Assembly: GCA_000320545.1 (NCBI GenBank)
Contig: ADNK01001423.1
Span: 17,174 to 81,173, forward strand
DNA: 64,000 nucleotides
Source of the DNA: Bigelowiella natans CCMP2755
Taxonomy: Eukaryota; Cercozoa; Chlorarachniophyceae
Direction: 5' to 3'
The position numbers were made by a program, and so were the translations under genes. Below are positions 51,027 to 63,968 of this stretch, one piece after another. Below the pieces are notes generated by a model. The model did no database searches. It was not told the origin of the DNA and was given only the letters and a program-made list of their open reading frames with translations. Position 1 is the stretch's first letter, and each line of letters starts with the position of its first letter.

Positions 51027-52510
51027 TGAAAAACAAGAAGAAGAACACTATATTATAGGTCAGTAGTAGTACTAGCAATATCATTATGTGTGATTGTACA
51101 TACTTTGTAGTAGTAGTAGTAGTAGTAGTAGTAGCGAATAATGTGTAATTTCTTTGGCTAGAACACCTTAGACTTCTTCACTGTTTTTCTGTAATCTTGC
51201 TTTTAGGTTCTTCTTCCACATAGGATTGTGCATCAACATGAAGATTATCTTGGAAAAATAGCACACAGCAGACACGAATCAACAGTAATAACACTAGTCG
51301 ATATCCTGGGCATTACTTAGCTTTCCACTTGAGTCGTTAATTTTGTGCGTGCGCTGAATCAATTTCACACATGTTTTGTAATGAACACTAAGTTCTCCGC
51401 AGCCAGAACAACCGCTTCTATGCCATGTAATAGTTCCTGCAGTGATATTTGAGCAATCGATAGTCGGACATATGATGCAAAGATGCAATTAGGCTATCTA
51501 CCCATTTCTCTAGCTCGAACGTGCAAGGCACACAGCTCAGCTCCCCATAGACCTTAGACGACATACAGCCGTCGCCCACGCTCTAGCTAGCTAGCTAGCA
51601 TGGTACATAGTACGTAGTCTAGCTAGCTAGGTAGCAGTAGCGAAACTTACCAAGCACTAGAGCAATGTAGCAATGTTAGAATGGCTAGATGCGATAAACA
51701 TGTGGAATGTGCTGAGCTGGTGTTGACTCTGTTAGATCTCTAGATCTGGACATCGTTGAGCGGCACGCCGTCTCAGCTGTGAGCTCTGTAGCTAGCTAGA
51801 GCTGCACATGAAAGGCGAGAGCGAGAATAAGCTGGGCAGGCTAGCAGACAGGCTAGGCTACTAGGCTAGCTAGCTAGCTAGTCTAGTCTGGTGCGTAGTA
51901 GTGGGCAAGCTAGGCTGGTGTAGTCTAGTAGTGGACCGCTTTGCGTGTTGTCATGCATGCAACAGTTTTCGGTCCTCTTGTTAGGCATGCATGCTAGCAT
52001 GCGTCATGCACATGCGTCTAGACGTGCTAGGCCTGGGGCCACTCTAGCACTGCCAATGCACAGTTCTAGAGCTGTCTAACTGAGTTGCGATGTCATTTTG
52101 TTTGCGCCTTCTGGCTAGCTGGTGGTGGGCAAGCCTTCAGACCCGTGATCATCAAAATGTCCAGATGTGCATGCCTGTGCGCATGCGCATGTTCTAGTGT
52201 TGGCCTAGCTAGCTAGTCTAGTAGTGGCATGCATTCGATCGGTGTGCGATGCTCATGCAAAGTCTAGACGCATAGCATGTGCATGTCTAGACGCCGTGCT
52301 AGCGTGTGCTAGCTTGTGCTAGCTTGTGAGACACATGCATGTGAGCGCGGTGCAATGGCAATAACTAGATAAATGGCATTGCATTGTGACGCTGTTATAG
52401 TCTAGCACGCACGTGCACCGGCTTGCGCAACAAAAGGTTGTTGTACATGGAGTAAGTCGTACTGTTAAGCAATAATGATGTGTAATTTTAGTGGAAAACG
52501 CCCATGATGG
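51027..52510. repeat. Convergent spacer with palindrome-rich island (island G)
   Basis: Spacer between the 3' ends of genes 13 and 14. Island about 51570-52440, the densest in CTAG clusters (51580-51600, 51620-51632, 51866-51882, 52205-52216). It has one exact CATGCTAGCATG at 51990-52001 that extends to a 14 bp palindrome. A TAG repeat lies at 51107-51135. A Cys-containing minus-strand frame at 51294-51488 has no recognisable domain. Confidence 0.65.
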
Positions 52511-53089
52511 TCATCTGACAAGCATCATGCTAGTCTTGATGCAACGTACTGGATGTACGATGACTTTAGGTTGTGAAGAAGGGTACCATCGTACACTACA
52601 GTTATTGGGATCTATCATGTCATCGCTCTGACTGCTCCCCATGCATTTTTTCGAAAATCCCTTTTCCATCGTATTCTCTGTCTTCTTCATCATAAGTCTA
52701 AATTTGGGAAGAGATTGATGTCCCTCTTTCAGGGGGATAAACCTTAGTTTCACTTCAGCCTCCGCATACTCGATAAAATTTCCTTTCTCACCATTATCAT
52801 TGTAATGGCCAGCACGAGAAGAATACTTCAACTCCAATTGAGAGCTCATAGTTTTCCCTGCAACGAGCCAAGTCTGGCAAATACACAGCAGCAGCCCTTA
52901 TTCTATTGAACAATACAATGTAAAAAATACTAATGGTATGATAGTCAATTTTTGAGCTCTATAGCTTAGCTTAGCTTACTGACGCAACCGAAGCATTCGG
53001 AAATAAAACACAAAATTAGCTTAAATATTTGGGGATGATGTTAGTGATAACAGGGAAACTATTACTGCTACTACTTCCCACTATACTTT

Positions 53090-53132
<43 letters not shown>

Positions 53133-54130
53133 ACTCCGCAAGATTTGTGATCGACCAACAACGATACTTGTCTTCTCCGGTAATTGCTGCTGCTGCTGCT
53201 GCTGCTGATGTATGATGTAAGTACTTTAATGTAAACATTAAACTCATCTCCCACGATGACTTGATGAGGAGCACGGATATTGATATTGAACAATATTGCC
53301 GATGATGATGATGATGGGCAATTCCTAGTAGTACTCTGTTTCTCTATGTAAGAACGAGAAATGGGGATGATGGTGGTGCTGGTAGGATCTTGAGTATTGC
53401 CATCATCTAAATTAGCAGCAGCAGCAGCAGCAGCCACCACCGTTTTACTATCTCTGCCGTCGTCTTTTTGATGGTGATGACCGGATATTAGCGTTCTCAC
53501 CGAGTGGGGTGTGGACATTAACATTCCAGAAGAAGGAAATGTTGTAGAAGTGGGAGGAGGAGGAGGAGGAATAGGAAATAAAATAGGTACTTGGTAGCAT
53601 ATATAATATCGCTCCAAGTTTCGAGAAGAAGTTTTTCCAGAAACGAATTTATTTTTTTGAATAGCAGTGTATGAGATGATAAACTTTGCAGTAGTTTTGG
53701 CGTAATAACCGCCAACGTTGTTACCACCAGTAGCGATAGTAGCTGCTGTTACAGCAGCAGCAGCAGCAGCGCCACGAGTTTCGTGTGAAATAAGAAACAA
53801 GAAATGGTGCGGCAAGTTTGGATGAGTCACCGGTTCTCTTGATATTGGTGATGATGAATTGACTCCAATAGTTGTATCATCATCATCTTGGTAATTCTTA
53901 TGATTCGGATCCAAATCAGTTATGTTGAAATAGCCCTGCTTTGAAGTAGCAGCAGCAGCAGCAGTCCATTTGTACGTCCTCAGACTGAAAGCAGTGGTGC
54001 TTGGACCAAGAAGAGGAGGGGGAGGAATAACCGACAACTTCATTCTGACCAAAAACTGTTGGTGGTGCTGGTGGTGCTGTGGGTTTGACTTTTGCATTGT
54101 TTGACTGCTAGTAGCAGCAGCAGTAGCCGC

Positions 54131-54163
<33 letters not shown>

Positions 54164-55540
54164 TATAGTTGTGGTAGTAGCAGTAAGAGTGAATGGAAAT
54201 ATGAACCATAGAGGCTTGCATCCAACACACGATATAGTAGTGCTACTACTGCTGCTGCTGCTGCTACTATTACTACTACTACTAGTAGTAGCCTGATATC
54301 TCGCTATTGCATACAATTGACACTTTCCTCCTGCATTTGCTTTCTGCCGGTTTGATGGTTGATTTTCTTCCTCTTGATTATTATCACCACCAGCACCAGC
54401 ACCACCATTATCATCATACATCTTGTTTTCAAGTTGTAATGCGACGGGTTGTATTGTACGATTCAACCTCTTCACTTTAAACTTGACAGGTACCATTAGT
54501 GTCACAGCGGAGTGGGGGGGGATATGAGTATCTTCCAGAAATAAAATACAAGAAGAAGACAAAGACGAAGAAGAAGAAAAAGAAGAAGAGGTTGATGATC
54601 CAATATTACTGTTGCTGTTGAATTCTCTGCTAGTATTGCTGTTATCAGGTATTCCCTTGTTCTTCTTGTTCTTCTTCTTTCCCCCTTTATTCTTATTATC
54701 GGTAGCGTTGTAGATATGATACTCGACTCTGTCACCCATTGTCCCTCTTGCTGGAGGTGCAGCTTTAGAGGTAGTAGTAGTAACAGCAGCCACTTTGAAG
54801 ACAACTACTCTGCTGCTGTAGCACGATTTAGAAGAAGAAGAAGAAGAAGAAGAAGAAGAAGAAGAAGAAGATGATGAGGAAGAAAGAAATCCTTTGATGA
54901 CACTTGTCTTTTCTTCATTACGAGAGACGATGGTGCTTATGTTACTGTTGTTTGGGGTGCTGCTGCTGCTGGTGGTGGTGGTGTTGGTGGGGCTCTTGCT
55001 CTCCCGTACCAAAAATTCTAAACAGCCGTTAGTACTGCTGTTGATATTGCCAGCACCTTTGTCCATATGTGCGGCATCTTCATCATCATCATCATCAGCA
55101 CTACCACCATCATTAGCATCACCGTCATCATGCTTATCGTTGAGTACTATATCGTATGATGATGATATTAAGTGCAGCTGCATTCCAGCAGCCATTCCAC
55201 GTTGAGCAGTGCGAACGGTAATCGGGATCCATTGCATACTATTGACGCTCAATGTTTGCTTGGAAAAAGAAGAAGAAGAGGAAAAAGGAGCATCACCATC
55301 AAACATAGTACTACAACTCTTCTCGAGCTGCTGTCTCAAAGGAACAAGATCCGGATGTAAATGCCACGGAAACTCTGCAAACTACAAGTAAAAATAATAC
55401 GCAACAGCACAACAGCACAACAGCATTCGTGATCGTTGTCAGATGCGTTGTATTGAAGGAATAGAAGCTTTACTATTACCTCTACTACTACTACTGCTAC
55501 TACCACCACCACCTCTCTCTAAACACGAATACCACATTTG

Positions 55541-55582
<42 letters not shown>

Positions 55583-56431
55583 AAGCTATTACTCGACTCC
55601 TACGACGACTACTACAACTACTAGTACTACCTGTACTGGTGGTGGCTCTTTTATTGAATCTGCATCTTGTTTTTTTTTTGTGGTGGTACTTGTTCTTCTT
55701 GTTCTTGTTCTTGGTATCATCCTATTTGATCTACTAGCGGTACTTGCTGATGCTGTTGTTACACCAAATGATATTTTGGCGAAGCTACGATGAGAAAAGA
55801 GATGTGAGGGGTCAATCCGAACGGATAGTACTGAAGATAAGGACTTCAACTTGTGGGTAGTATAAGTAGGAGTAGCATTAGCACAGTAGTAGTAATTGTT
55901 ATCATCATCATCATCATCATCGTTTTTTGGTGTCCCTGAATCACAACGAAGAGGAGGAGGAGGAAGAAGAGGAGTATTATGTCCCCTCTGGATTGATAGA
56001 AGCTTAGTACTCTTCTTCTTGTTCTTCTTCATCCTCTGGATTGTAACATCATGCAACTGTAATACAATTGGAGAACATTCTTCCTTCTTCTCCTCCTTCA
56101 TCTTATCATCATTACTCCCTTTTTCATCAGCTTTATTTCTTTGTCCTGGTGGTGGTGGTGGTGGTGATGGTGGTGGTGATGATCCTCCCAATACGGCCCA
56201 CACTGCTAGTATCTTTGAATTCACGGACGATGAAGCACCAGGACTAAAAACACCACCACCATCACTACTGCTGCTGCCCACAGAGCCTCTTTTGTAGAAT
56301 TGGTGCACCGAAATAGTAGCAGAAGGAGCAGGAGGGAAAATCGCCTCGTTGAAATATCGAAGGAACGTTTGACGTGCTCGGTCGTAATCCACCAACAAAC
56401 GGCGCCTATATGTATACGTGTATACGTGTAT

Positions 56432-56468
<37 letters not shown>

Positions 56469-56685
56469 ATAATAATAATAATAAATAAATAATAATAGTA
56501 GACGTATAATGTTTGATGGCATTGGATGGTGATAATAATGCTATTGCTGATAATGATGACGATTATGATGATTTAGACGATAATACGAGAGAAAGAATGA
56601 AGCCGCTTTAACGATGATGCAACAACACAAACTGAAAATTGAGTATAATATTTTATGCTTTTTCCTCCCCCCCCCCACCCCCCCT

Positions 56686-56745
<60 letters not shown>

Positions 56746-56926
56746 TATGACGTATGTTTGATATTATTACTTGCTACCTTGCTTTTTTAGAAACAAATAG
56801 TTTAGTAGTAGGCCTCCTCCCCTTCTTTCTTGTATTATTCTTGAGGAGTTGTTGTGATGAAGGAGGAACATGCATCAAGTAAATCCAAGTTATCTTCCCT
56901 GCTGGCAGCAATTGTACCCCCTCTGT

Positions 56927-56994
<68 letters not shown>

Positions 56995-57094
56995 AAATCC
57001 TTATTTAAGGAAGTTATTCTAATGTGTATTATATTATCATCCTACACTTTTCTGCTGATCATCAGAGATAATAATAGTGAATGCATACACATAC

Positions 57095-57128
<34 letters not shown>

Positions 57129-57225
57129 CAATAGTCGTACCACATCGATATAACATGGGACGTATGTGTTGTCGCAGATAGCCCCTACAGTAGTAGTAGT
57201 AGCAGTAGTAGTAGTAAGTAGTTGT

Positions 57226-57256
<31 letters not shown>

Positions 57257-58180
57257 TGTTGTTGTAAAAAACCAGCAGCCGATAACGATAACAACATAAC
57301 AACAACAATAATAATATAAACACATTCCAGCAACGACAAGCAAAGGCGTACGTAACAGTGATGATGGCGAAGAAAGACGTATATTGCTGCACTATTACTG
57401 CTCTAACACTGTTACTGTTACTATTACAAGTGCTACGAATAGAATGATGAATGCCGACGACTACTATTACAACTAGATAATAATAGTAGCATTTATTATT
57501 GTCAATATGGGTAAGAATGAAAATGTACTACAAAACATTATGCTACTGTTTGCTGCTTTAAGACAGCAAAATAATAATAATAAATAATAATAGTAATAAT
57601 AATAATAATAATCATGCTGATGATGTTGGCAGATGATGATAAATAGCACACAAATAATAATTACGCTTTTGAAAGAAGTGGATTATGTTCCAGTTGTCCT
57701 CCAATTTTGGTAAAGGTTCCTCCTCCTCCTCCTCCTCCTCCTCTTCCGCCTGCCTTCTTATCGACGAAAACATGAAGATATGGTGCGGCTGGAGAGGGAG
57801 GAGGCATAGTGCCTCCTCCTGCTGCTGCTGCTGCTTCTACCCCATTATTTTTATGATCATCAGCGACAGCAGCAAGATTATCGCCCCCCTCCTTGTCATC
57901 ATCATCATCATCATCATATTCTTTGTTGTTGTCGTTGAGCTGATTGCGAATGAAATCACTATCCTGTAGTAGTAGCAGCAAACAAGAAGAACAACAACAG
58001 CATTGATATATTGCTAATAACTAGGTGCTTTGTAGGTTGAAACAAAGCTCATTGGCAGGTATCTAACTCAAATAATACTAGTACCAGTAACAATAATAAT
58101 AAGAAGAATACTAATAGTGAAAAATACCAAAAGTGAAAAATATTTATGAGATATGTATACTAATCTGAAAATACTACTAT

Positions 58181-58213
<33 letters not shown>

Positions 58214-59485
58214 CTTGTGCAATGTTTGTAGTAGTACGTTCATTTCCTTCAACTGAACCTACATAAGATAACGATGATGAAGATAAGTTAGTGGAATATA
58301 CAGGTATATAATAATACACAATATATTCAGATGATAGCAGCAGCAGCAGCAGCAGTATTGATGAGAAGAAACATCCTATTGTGTACGAATGCAAAGCTCG
58401 ATCATCATCGTTATATCATCGTCAGCAGCATTTTTGTCAGTGTCTATACACAACAAACAACTCTGATTATTATTCTTCCAGCTTTTCCCCCCCCCTCCCC
58501 CTCCTCATCCTCCTTCTTCCTCTATATAGAGACTTACTCATCGTGATACTAAAACTAACTACTACTAGGGTAATCAACTAACATGTGAAGGTAAAAGATT
58601 GGAAATCCCCATCTCTATTATGCCACTGTGTTTATGTCCTCCTCCTCCTTCTCCTGCTGCTGCTTGTGATTGTTTCTCATCGAGTGATGCGGGTAGTTTT
58701 GGCAGCGATCGTATTGACTCAACCTGCCATCGATCAATCGATCAATCAATCAATCAATCAATCATCATTTACGAGAACATGATAAATGATAAATCAAGAA
58801 CACAAGAAGAAATAGTAGATGTAGTAGCAGCGGCAGTAGTAGTAGTCAAGTTAATGTTTATTAAGATGGCAAACACAAACAAGATATTGATTCCGCTAAG
58901 TGCATCGTCATTGTACACTACACGATGGACATGTCATTGATGTGTTTATGGTGGTGATGCTGCTACTCATGTAGTAAGTTAAGTAGTAGTACACACTGTT
59001 GATCAAGCTGAATCTAAGAAATAAAAAACATCTTCCTCCTCCTCCTCCTCCTCCTCTTTCTTCTTCTTGTAGGTGGATTTACTTTAAAGAATCCTTCCGT
59101 AGATGTTGCGAATGTTGGTGGCTTCGGTGCTGCTAGTGTATTCCTATCAACGTTTACCCCCTTAATGATATCGTCATCATCATCATCATTTTGATCTTTG
59201 TTGTCCTTATTCTCGCATAGTAGTTTCCCTCCTCCTCCTCCTCCTCCTCCTTCTCTTCCTTCTTCTTCTTTTATCATCATCGTCGTTCTCATCGTCTTTA
59301 GCTGCTGTTTCCTCCGCATAAGGAGGAGGAGGACTCGACGTCGTGGGAGGAGGTTTTGACTCATGAACAGTAGTTGTTGTTTAAGAAGACTTATTAATGC
59401 ATCATCGCCTCCTCCTCCTCCTCTTCCTCCTCCTGTTGTTGTTGTTGTTTACCCGGCGAGAATTAGGATTAGTAGGGTCCTTATT

Positions 59486-59522
<37 letters not shown>

Positions 59523-59849
59523 GCATCCATTCATCTCTAATCGATTCAATATTTTCATATATTGTCATCATCGCTACTACTACCGAAGAATATGGATGAT
59601 GGGCGGTATAGTGTATAGATACAGATCAATCGCATGTTGTGAGAAGAAGAAGAAGAAGAAGAAGAAGAAGAAGAAGAAGAAGCACACTCCGCCTCCTCCT
59701 CGTCCCCACCTTGCCGTGTAGCTGCAAGAATTAGATGCAAGATAGATTCGGTGTACTGTTTCCATATTCTTGTCGCTGCATTTTCATCAAAGTAATAATC
59801 ATCATATGCATCGAGCTGCTGCTGCTCGTTGTTGTTGGAAGATGATTCT

Positions 59850-59883
<34 letters not shown>

Positions 59884-60365
59884 CAGCAGCAGTAGTAGCA
59901 GTCTTTGCTATTGCAGGTGCTGCTACGGTATCAGTAGTCTCTGCTTTCTTTGCAGAATAACGATGATAACGATGAAGAAGTCGATGATTATAATGATCTT
60001 GAGGCCACCACCACCACCAACAGATGTATGATGATGTTGATGATGATGATCTCTCTACCCTTCCCTTCTTCTTCTTTTTGTTTTTGTTGTTGTTGTTCTT
60101 CTTCTTCTTGATCAGCATCTCCTTTTCAGTTTGGCTATAGCGTTTTGCCATCAAGAGCACCGATTGCTGAAGAACCACATTAGAAGTAGAAGTAGAAGTA
60201 GCAGTAATAGTGGTGTTGATGAGACCAATGTCGTAATAATGATAATAATATACATTGTTATTAGTGGTATAGTAGCTGTAGTAGTTGGTGTGTATATAGT
60301 AACAACGAACACCTTTGTAAGGCCTCTTAAGCATAAATGTATCTGAAAAACAATCGACATCAACA

Positions 60366-60397
<32 letters not shown>

Positions 60398-60713
60398 CTG
60401 CAATATCAATTTGATTGTTGTGATGAGAGCAATCTCCTCCTCTACCTCCATCATCATCGTCACACACTATTACATATAGCACATCTACCTTGAGCTGTGT
60501 GATGTGCAATAATTTGGCCCACCTGAGCATTAAAAGCAGCAGCAGCATTAGTGATGGTAAGAAGAGAGATTGAGCATAGTAGAAACAACTATAGGAAGGA
60601 ACACATCAATCATCACTATGTTTTGTACTACAACTACTACTACGGTACTACTAGTGCTGCTACTACCGCTCACTGTTGTATTCCTCTGCTTCAGAACGGA
60701 ACATCTATGATTA

Positions 60714-60755
<42 letters not shown>

Positions 60756-61091
60756 TCACCGATGACATAAAAGGAAAGAATAAAAATAGCCTCCTCAATG
60801 CTTACGACTATTTGCAACAACTATTACCATAGTGATCGCCGTCATTGTCATCATCATCATCATCATCGTCGTCGTCATCATATCAATATAGACCTTGAAT
60901 GCCTCGTAGAAATGACCTCTAAAGAATAGACCGTGTGCCATTATCGATAACACGCGCTGTATTATCATCATAATACAGATATCATCATCATCATCATCAA
61001 CAACAACAACAACTACAACAAAATGGAAATAGTACTGCAAGAAGAATGCTTGCAAACGAATGGTAAAACTACTACTACTTATTATGTATTC

Positions 61092-61125
<34 letters not shown>

Positions 61126-62213
61126 TATTCCAAACATAGAAACGCTCAATTTTCCTTCACTAGTTGTTTGATTGAATGATCTAATCAATACATCAATAAA
61201 TCAATATGTATTAGTGGTAGTAGTAGTAGTAGTAGTAGTACACATCACAGACATCTAATTGTGTGCCTCTTCTTATCTTCTTCTTCTTCTTTTATTTTCA
61301 TACTTGAATACTACTTCTTCTTCTCACTAACCCTCAAATGTCTTTTCGATCGAGCTTTCTTGAAGCAAAACGCCGCCACCTTTATTATTATTATTGTTAT
61401 TATCATTACCATAATCATTATCATTAAAACGAAGAAGCAAGAGTAAAGGAGGAGAGAGGACAAAAGAAGAAGAAGAAAATAATGATGAGGGCAGCACAGA
61501 TTCATCATAATGTGTGTGTGCTGTACACCTTTATCATCATCATTATCATCGATATTTGTTAGGGTTATTGGGGTGGTAAGAGTACGGTAGTAATGGTAGT
61601 CGTTGTAGTAGTAGTATTGGTAATAGTATTAGTAGTAGTAGAAGATACATACGATGACAGCAGTAGCAAGCAGCTGCAGTAGCATCACCATGAAGGACAA
61701 TAAAAGGAAATTGTAGTTACTTGAGCAACTTGAAGGAGGATGGTGTTGAATATACGAGGAGATTTAAGACCCAATATTGTTGTATTCATCCTAGTTTCAT
61801 GATTCCTTCGTTTTCCCTGCAATAGTTATTATTATTAGTAGTAGTAGTAGTCATTTGTTGTGCTAGTGGCAGTGTTTGTCTAAAATTGATATGAAAATAT
61901 AATGACAATAATAGGGTGTAATTATAAATAATGAATAACGTATATATATATATATATATATATGTATATAGTCTCCTTCCTCCACCATTCATACGTTCAT
62001 GCATTTACGTTGATTCTTGGTATAATTAGCAACAACTACTGACTTCAATAAAGAGAGGTGTCGTAGCGATTGTAATACTACTCACAACTTGGAACAAACG
62101 ATTAAAGATAACGACAATAATGACGACACAGAATACCTTAAAATGTTTTTCCTCGTCGGCGTTACACACTGCTAGTATGATTGAAGCTGCTGGTGCTGCT
62201 GCTGGTTTTTCGC

Positions 62214-62246
<33 letters not shown>

Positions 62247-62693
62247 CATGATCGTTTTGATACATCTCATCATGAAATTCGTCGTCTTGAATACCACCTC
62301 CTCTTCTGATTATTAGAGTGTTATACTACAAGTGAGAGTAGTTTTGAGGATGATAATGATTCATACAGTCTTTTTATCTTTACTACTTTTCCCCCTCCCT
62401 CTACTATATTCATCTAATACTCTCTCTCTCTCTCTCTCTCTTATTATCTCTTCTTTTCACTATCATCCTTATCAACATACTCTTGCTCTTCATGTTGATG
62501 TCTCTCATTTGTAGAAGTAGCAGCAGCAGCCGTTTGAAGTAGTGACTCGTAGTATTTTGATTCGTAGTCAATTTCGAGCTGATTATTATTATTTATCATT
62601 ATTTTCACATTTATATCAACCACCAGATAGTGTGATAATAGTATATGTCATGTTACTATTGCTTATCTAGGCTACTGCTACTGCTGCTGCTTT

Positions 62694-62733
<40 letters not shown>

Positions 62734-62980
62734 TAATAATAATAACAATAATTATAATAAGAATTTATGTTAACAAATTACCTCTGCACTTACGTTAAAC
62801 CAGCAGGGCAAATCATCATATTTTTCTTCTTCTTCCAGCCTTTTAGATTCTAGATGATCTTTCTTGCCGCTGCATACTTCGTCGTCGCAATCGTGATCGT
62901 GTTCTTGGAGTTTGAAATGATGGTCAAGATGACGACGCATTGAGGTGGTAGTGAGAGGAATGAACCCCTTCTTGCATCCC

Positions 62981-63015
<35 letters not shown>

Positions 63016-63329
63016 TATTAGCAGCACAACACATCGATATCCATTGTCAGCATGATGATGATTATCATTGTGATAACTGAATAACTGTTGTGTGTGTGTG
63101 TTTTCTTGTGAGTTTATATGGTGTGATTGGTTATTCCTGATTCATACTATAAGGTGAGTTTTTCCACCACCACCATCATCATCATCATCATCATCATTAT
63201 TATTATTATAAATTTAGAGTATAGATAACATACATAGCTTATCAGCATCCTGATGACTTGCATAGCCCTCAAGCTGTTGATTGTCGGCAGTAGTAAGTAG
63301 TAGAAGTACCACAACACACAACTTAGATT

Positions 63330-63362
<33 letters not shown>

Positions 63363-63512
63363 TGATCATCATCACCATCATCATCAAATCATCAAATCAT
63401 CATCATTGTTCCAAGAGAGAGAAGCTACGAAGTACTAACCCCATTTCCTGGTAAACAACTCTCTTTGAGCCCCCCACCTTAGGGTAGTAGTCCTCCCTGC
63501 GAGAAGAAGAAG

Positions 63513-63563
<51 letters not shown>

Positions 63564-63968
63564 GGATGGGTCAATAATGGTGATGATAATCATAATGATG
63601 GCGATCATGCTACATGTACTGGTTACTACCTACCGCATATTGCCTTCGATGAAGTTGCTACTACCAATGGCTACTTGTCTTTTTCTTCCTCTTTTTGTTA
63701 TCACAGTCGTTGTAGGTGTGTGAGCTGCTTGGAGGTCGTCTTTGCGGTTGGGCAACGCATTAGGGTAGAGAGGAATAATATGATGATGATGATGTGGGAT
63801 GTTTGTAGTAGTAGTGATGTTATTGCGGAGAATAGTACACGACGATGATGAGAATTTAGAGAGAGGTGGAAAAATTTTGGTGCAGATCATTGTAAATTTA
63901 TATCCCCCATTGCTGTGCGTGTTAGTAGAGGTTGATTTTGCCCCCTCTTTCGCAATATTTATTGCCAA
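52511..63968 (-). CDS. Large low-complexity multi-exon gene, possibly a TRAPPII-type trafficking subunit
   Basis: All coding-like segments from 52.5 to 64 kb lie on the minus strand and probably form one gene, whose start may be outside the window. The last exon (52849-52511) reads EAEVKLRFIPLKEGHQSLPK and VRWYPSSQPKVIVHPVR. The main exon (about 55385-53130) contains EFPWHLHPDLVPLRQQLEK, TLSVNSMQWIPITVRTAQ, EDTHIPPHSAVTLMVPVKF and INIRAPHQVIVGDEFNVYIK, which read as beta-sandwich (Ig-like) strands separated by Ser, Thr, Asn, Ala and Gln runs. Upstream pieces include SLSSVLSVRIDPSHLF (about 55850), RARQTFLRYFNEAIFPP (about 56370), PYLHVFVDKKA (57760), WKQYTESILHLILAATRQ (59740), SIMAHGLFFRGHFYEAFK (60920; helical-repeat-like) and a piece at 63630-63968. 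A helical N-terminus followed by Ig-like strands fits TRAPPC9/TRAPPC10-type subunits, but this is a weak identification. Exon joins were not proven. Confidence 0.5.
54830..54870. repeat. AGA repeat encoding a poly-Ser run (gene 14)
   Basis: The repeat reads TCT/TCC-type codons on the minus strand and gives a run of well over fifteen Ser inside the main exon of gene 14. The same exon has other coding repeats: AGC at 53417-53436, TAG/CAG at 54135-54190 and 54240-54275. Confidence 0.85.
59643..59684. repeat. AGA trinucleotide repeat
   Basis: Tract of about 13 units on the plus strand in the gene 14 region. Whether it is intronic or encodes a Ser run on the minus strand is not settled. Confidence 0.9.
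62694..62755. repeat. AAT trinucleotide repeat
   Basis: Long AAT/AAC-interrupted tract, the longest AT-type trinucleotide repeat in the window, in an intron of gene 14. Confidence 0.93.
63517..63556. repeat. (TA)n microsatellite near the right edge
   Basis: TA tract of about 19 units in an intron of gene 14, just downstream (in gene direction) of the coding-like segment at 63630-63968. Confidence 0.93.

Noticed and set aside
51294..51488. Minus-strand Cys-containing 64-residue ORF (CSGCGELS)
   Set aside because: No complete zinc-finger spacing, no splice partners; beside palindromic island G. Likely chance.
10990..52440. tRNA or snRNA genes in the palindromic islands
   Set aside because: Short hairpins are abundant, but no cloverleaf with the conserved tRNA box A and box B or a recognisable snRNA motif was found by eye.
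55589..60463. Long single ORFs on both strands rich in Tyr, His, Thr, Ser or Val
   Set aside because: Mostly translations of trinucleotide repeats, open in several frames at once. Only short non-repeat pieces on the minus strand were kept as possible exons of gene 14.
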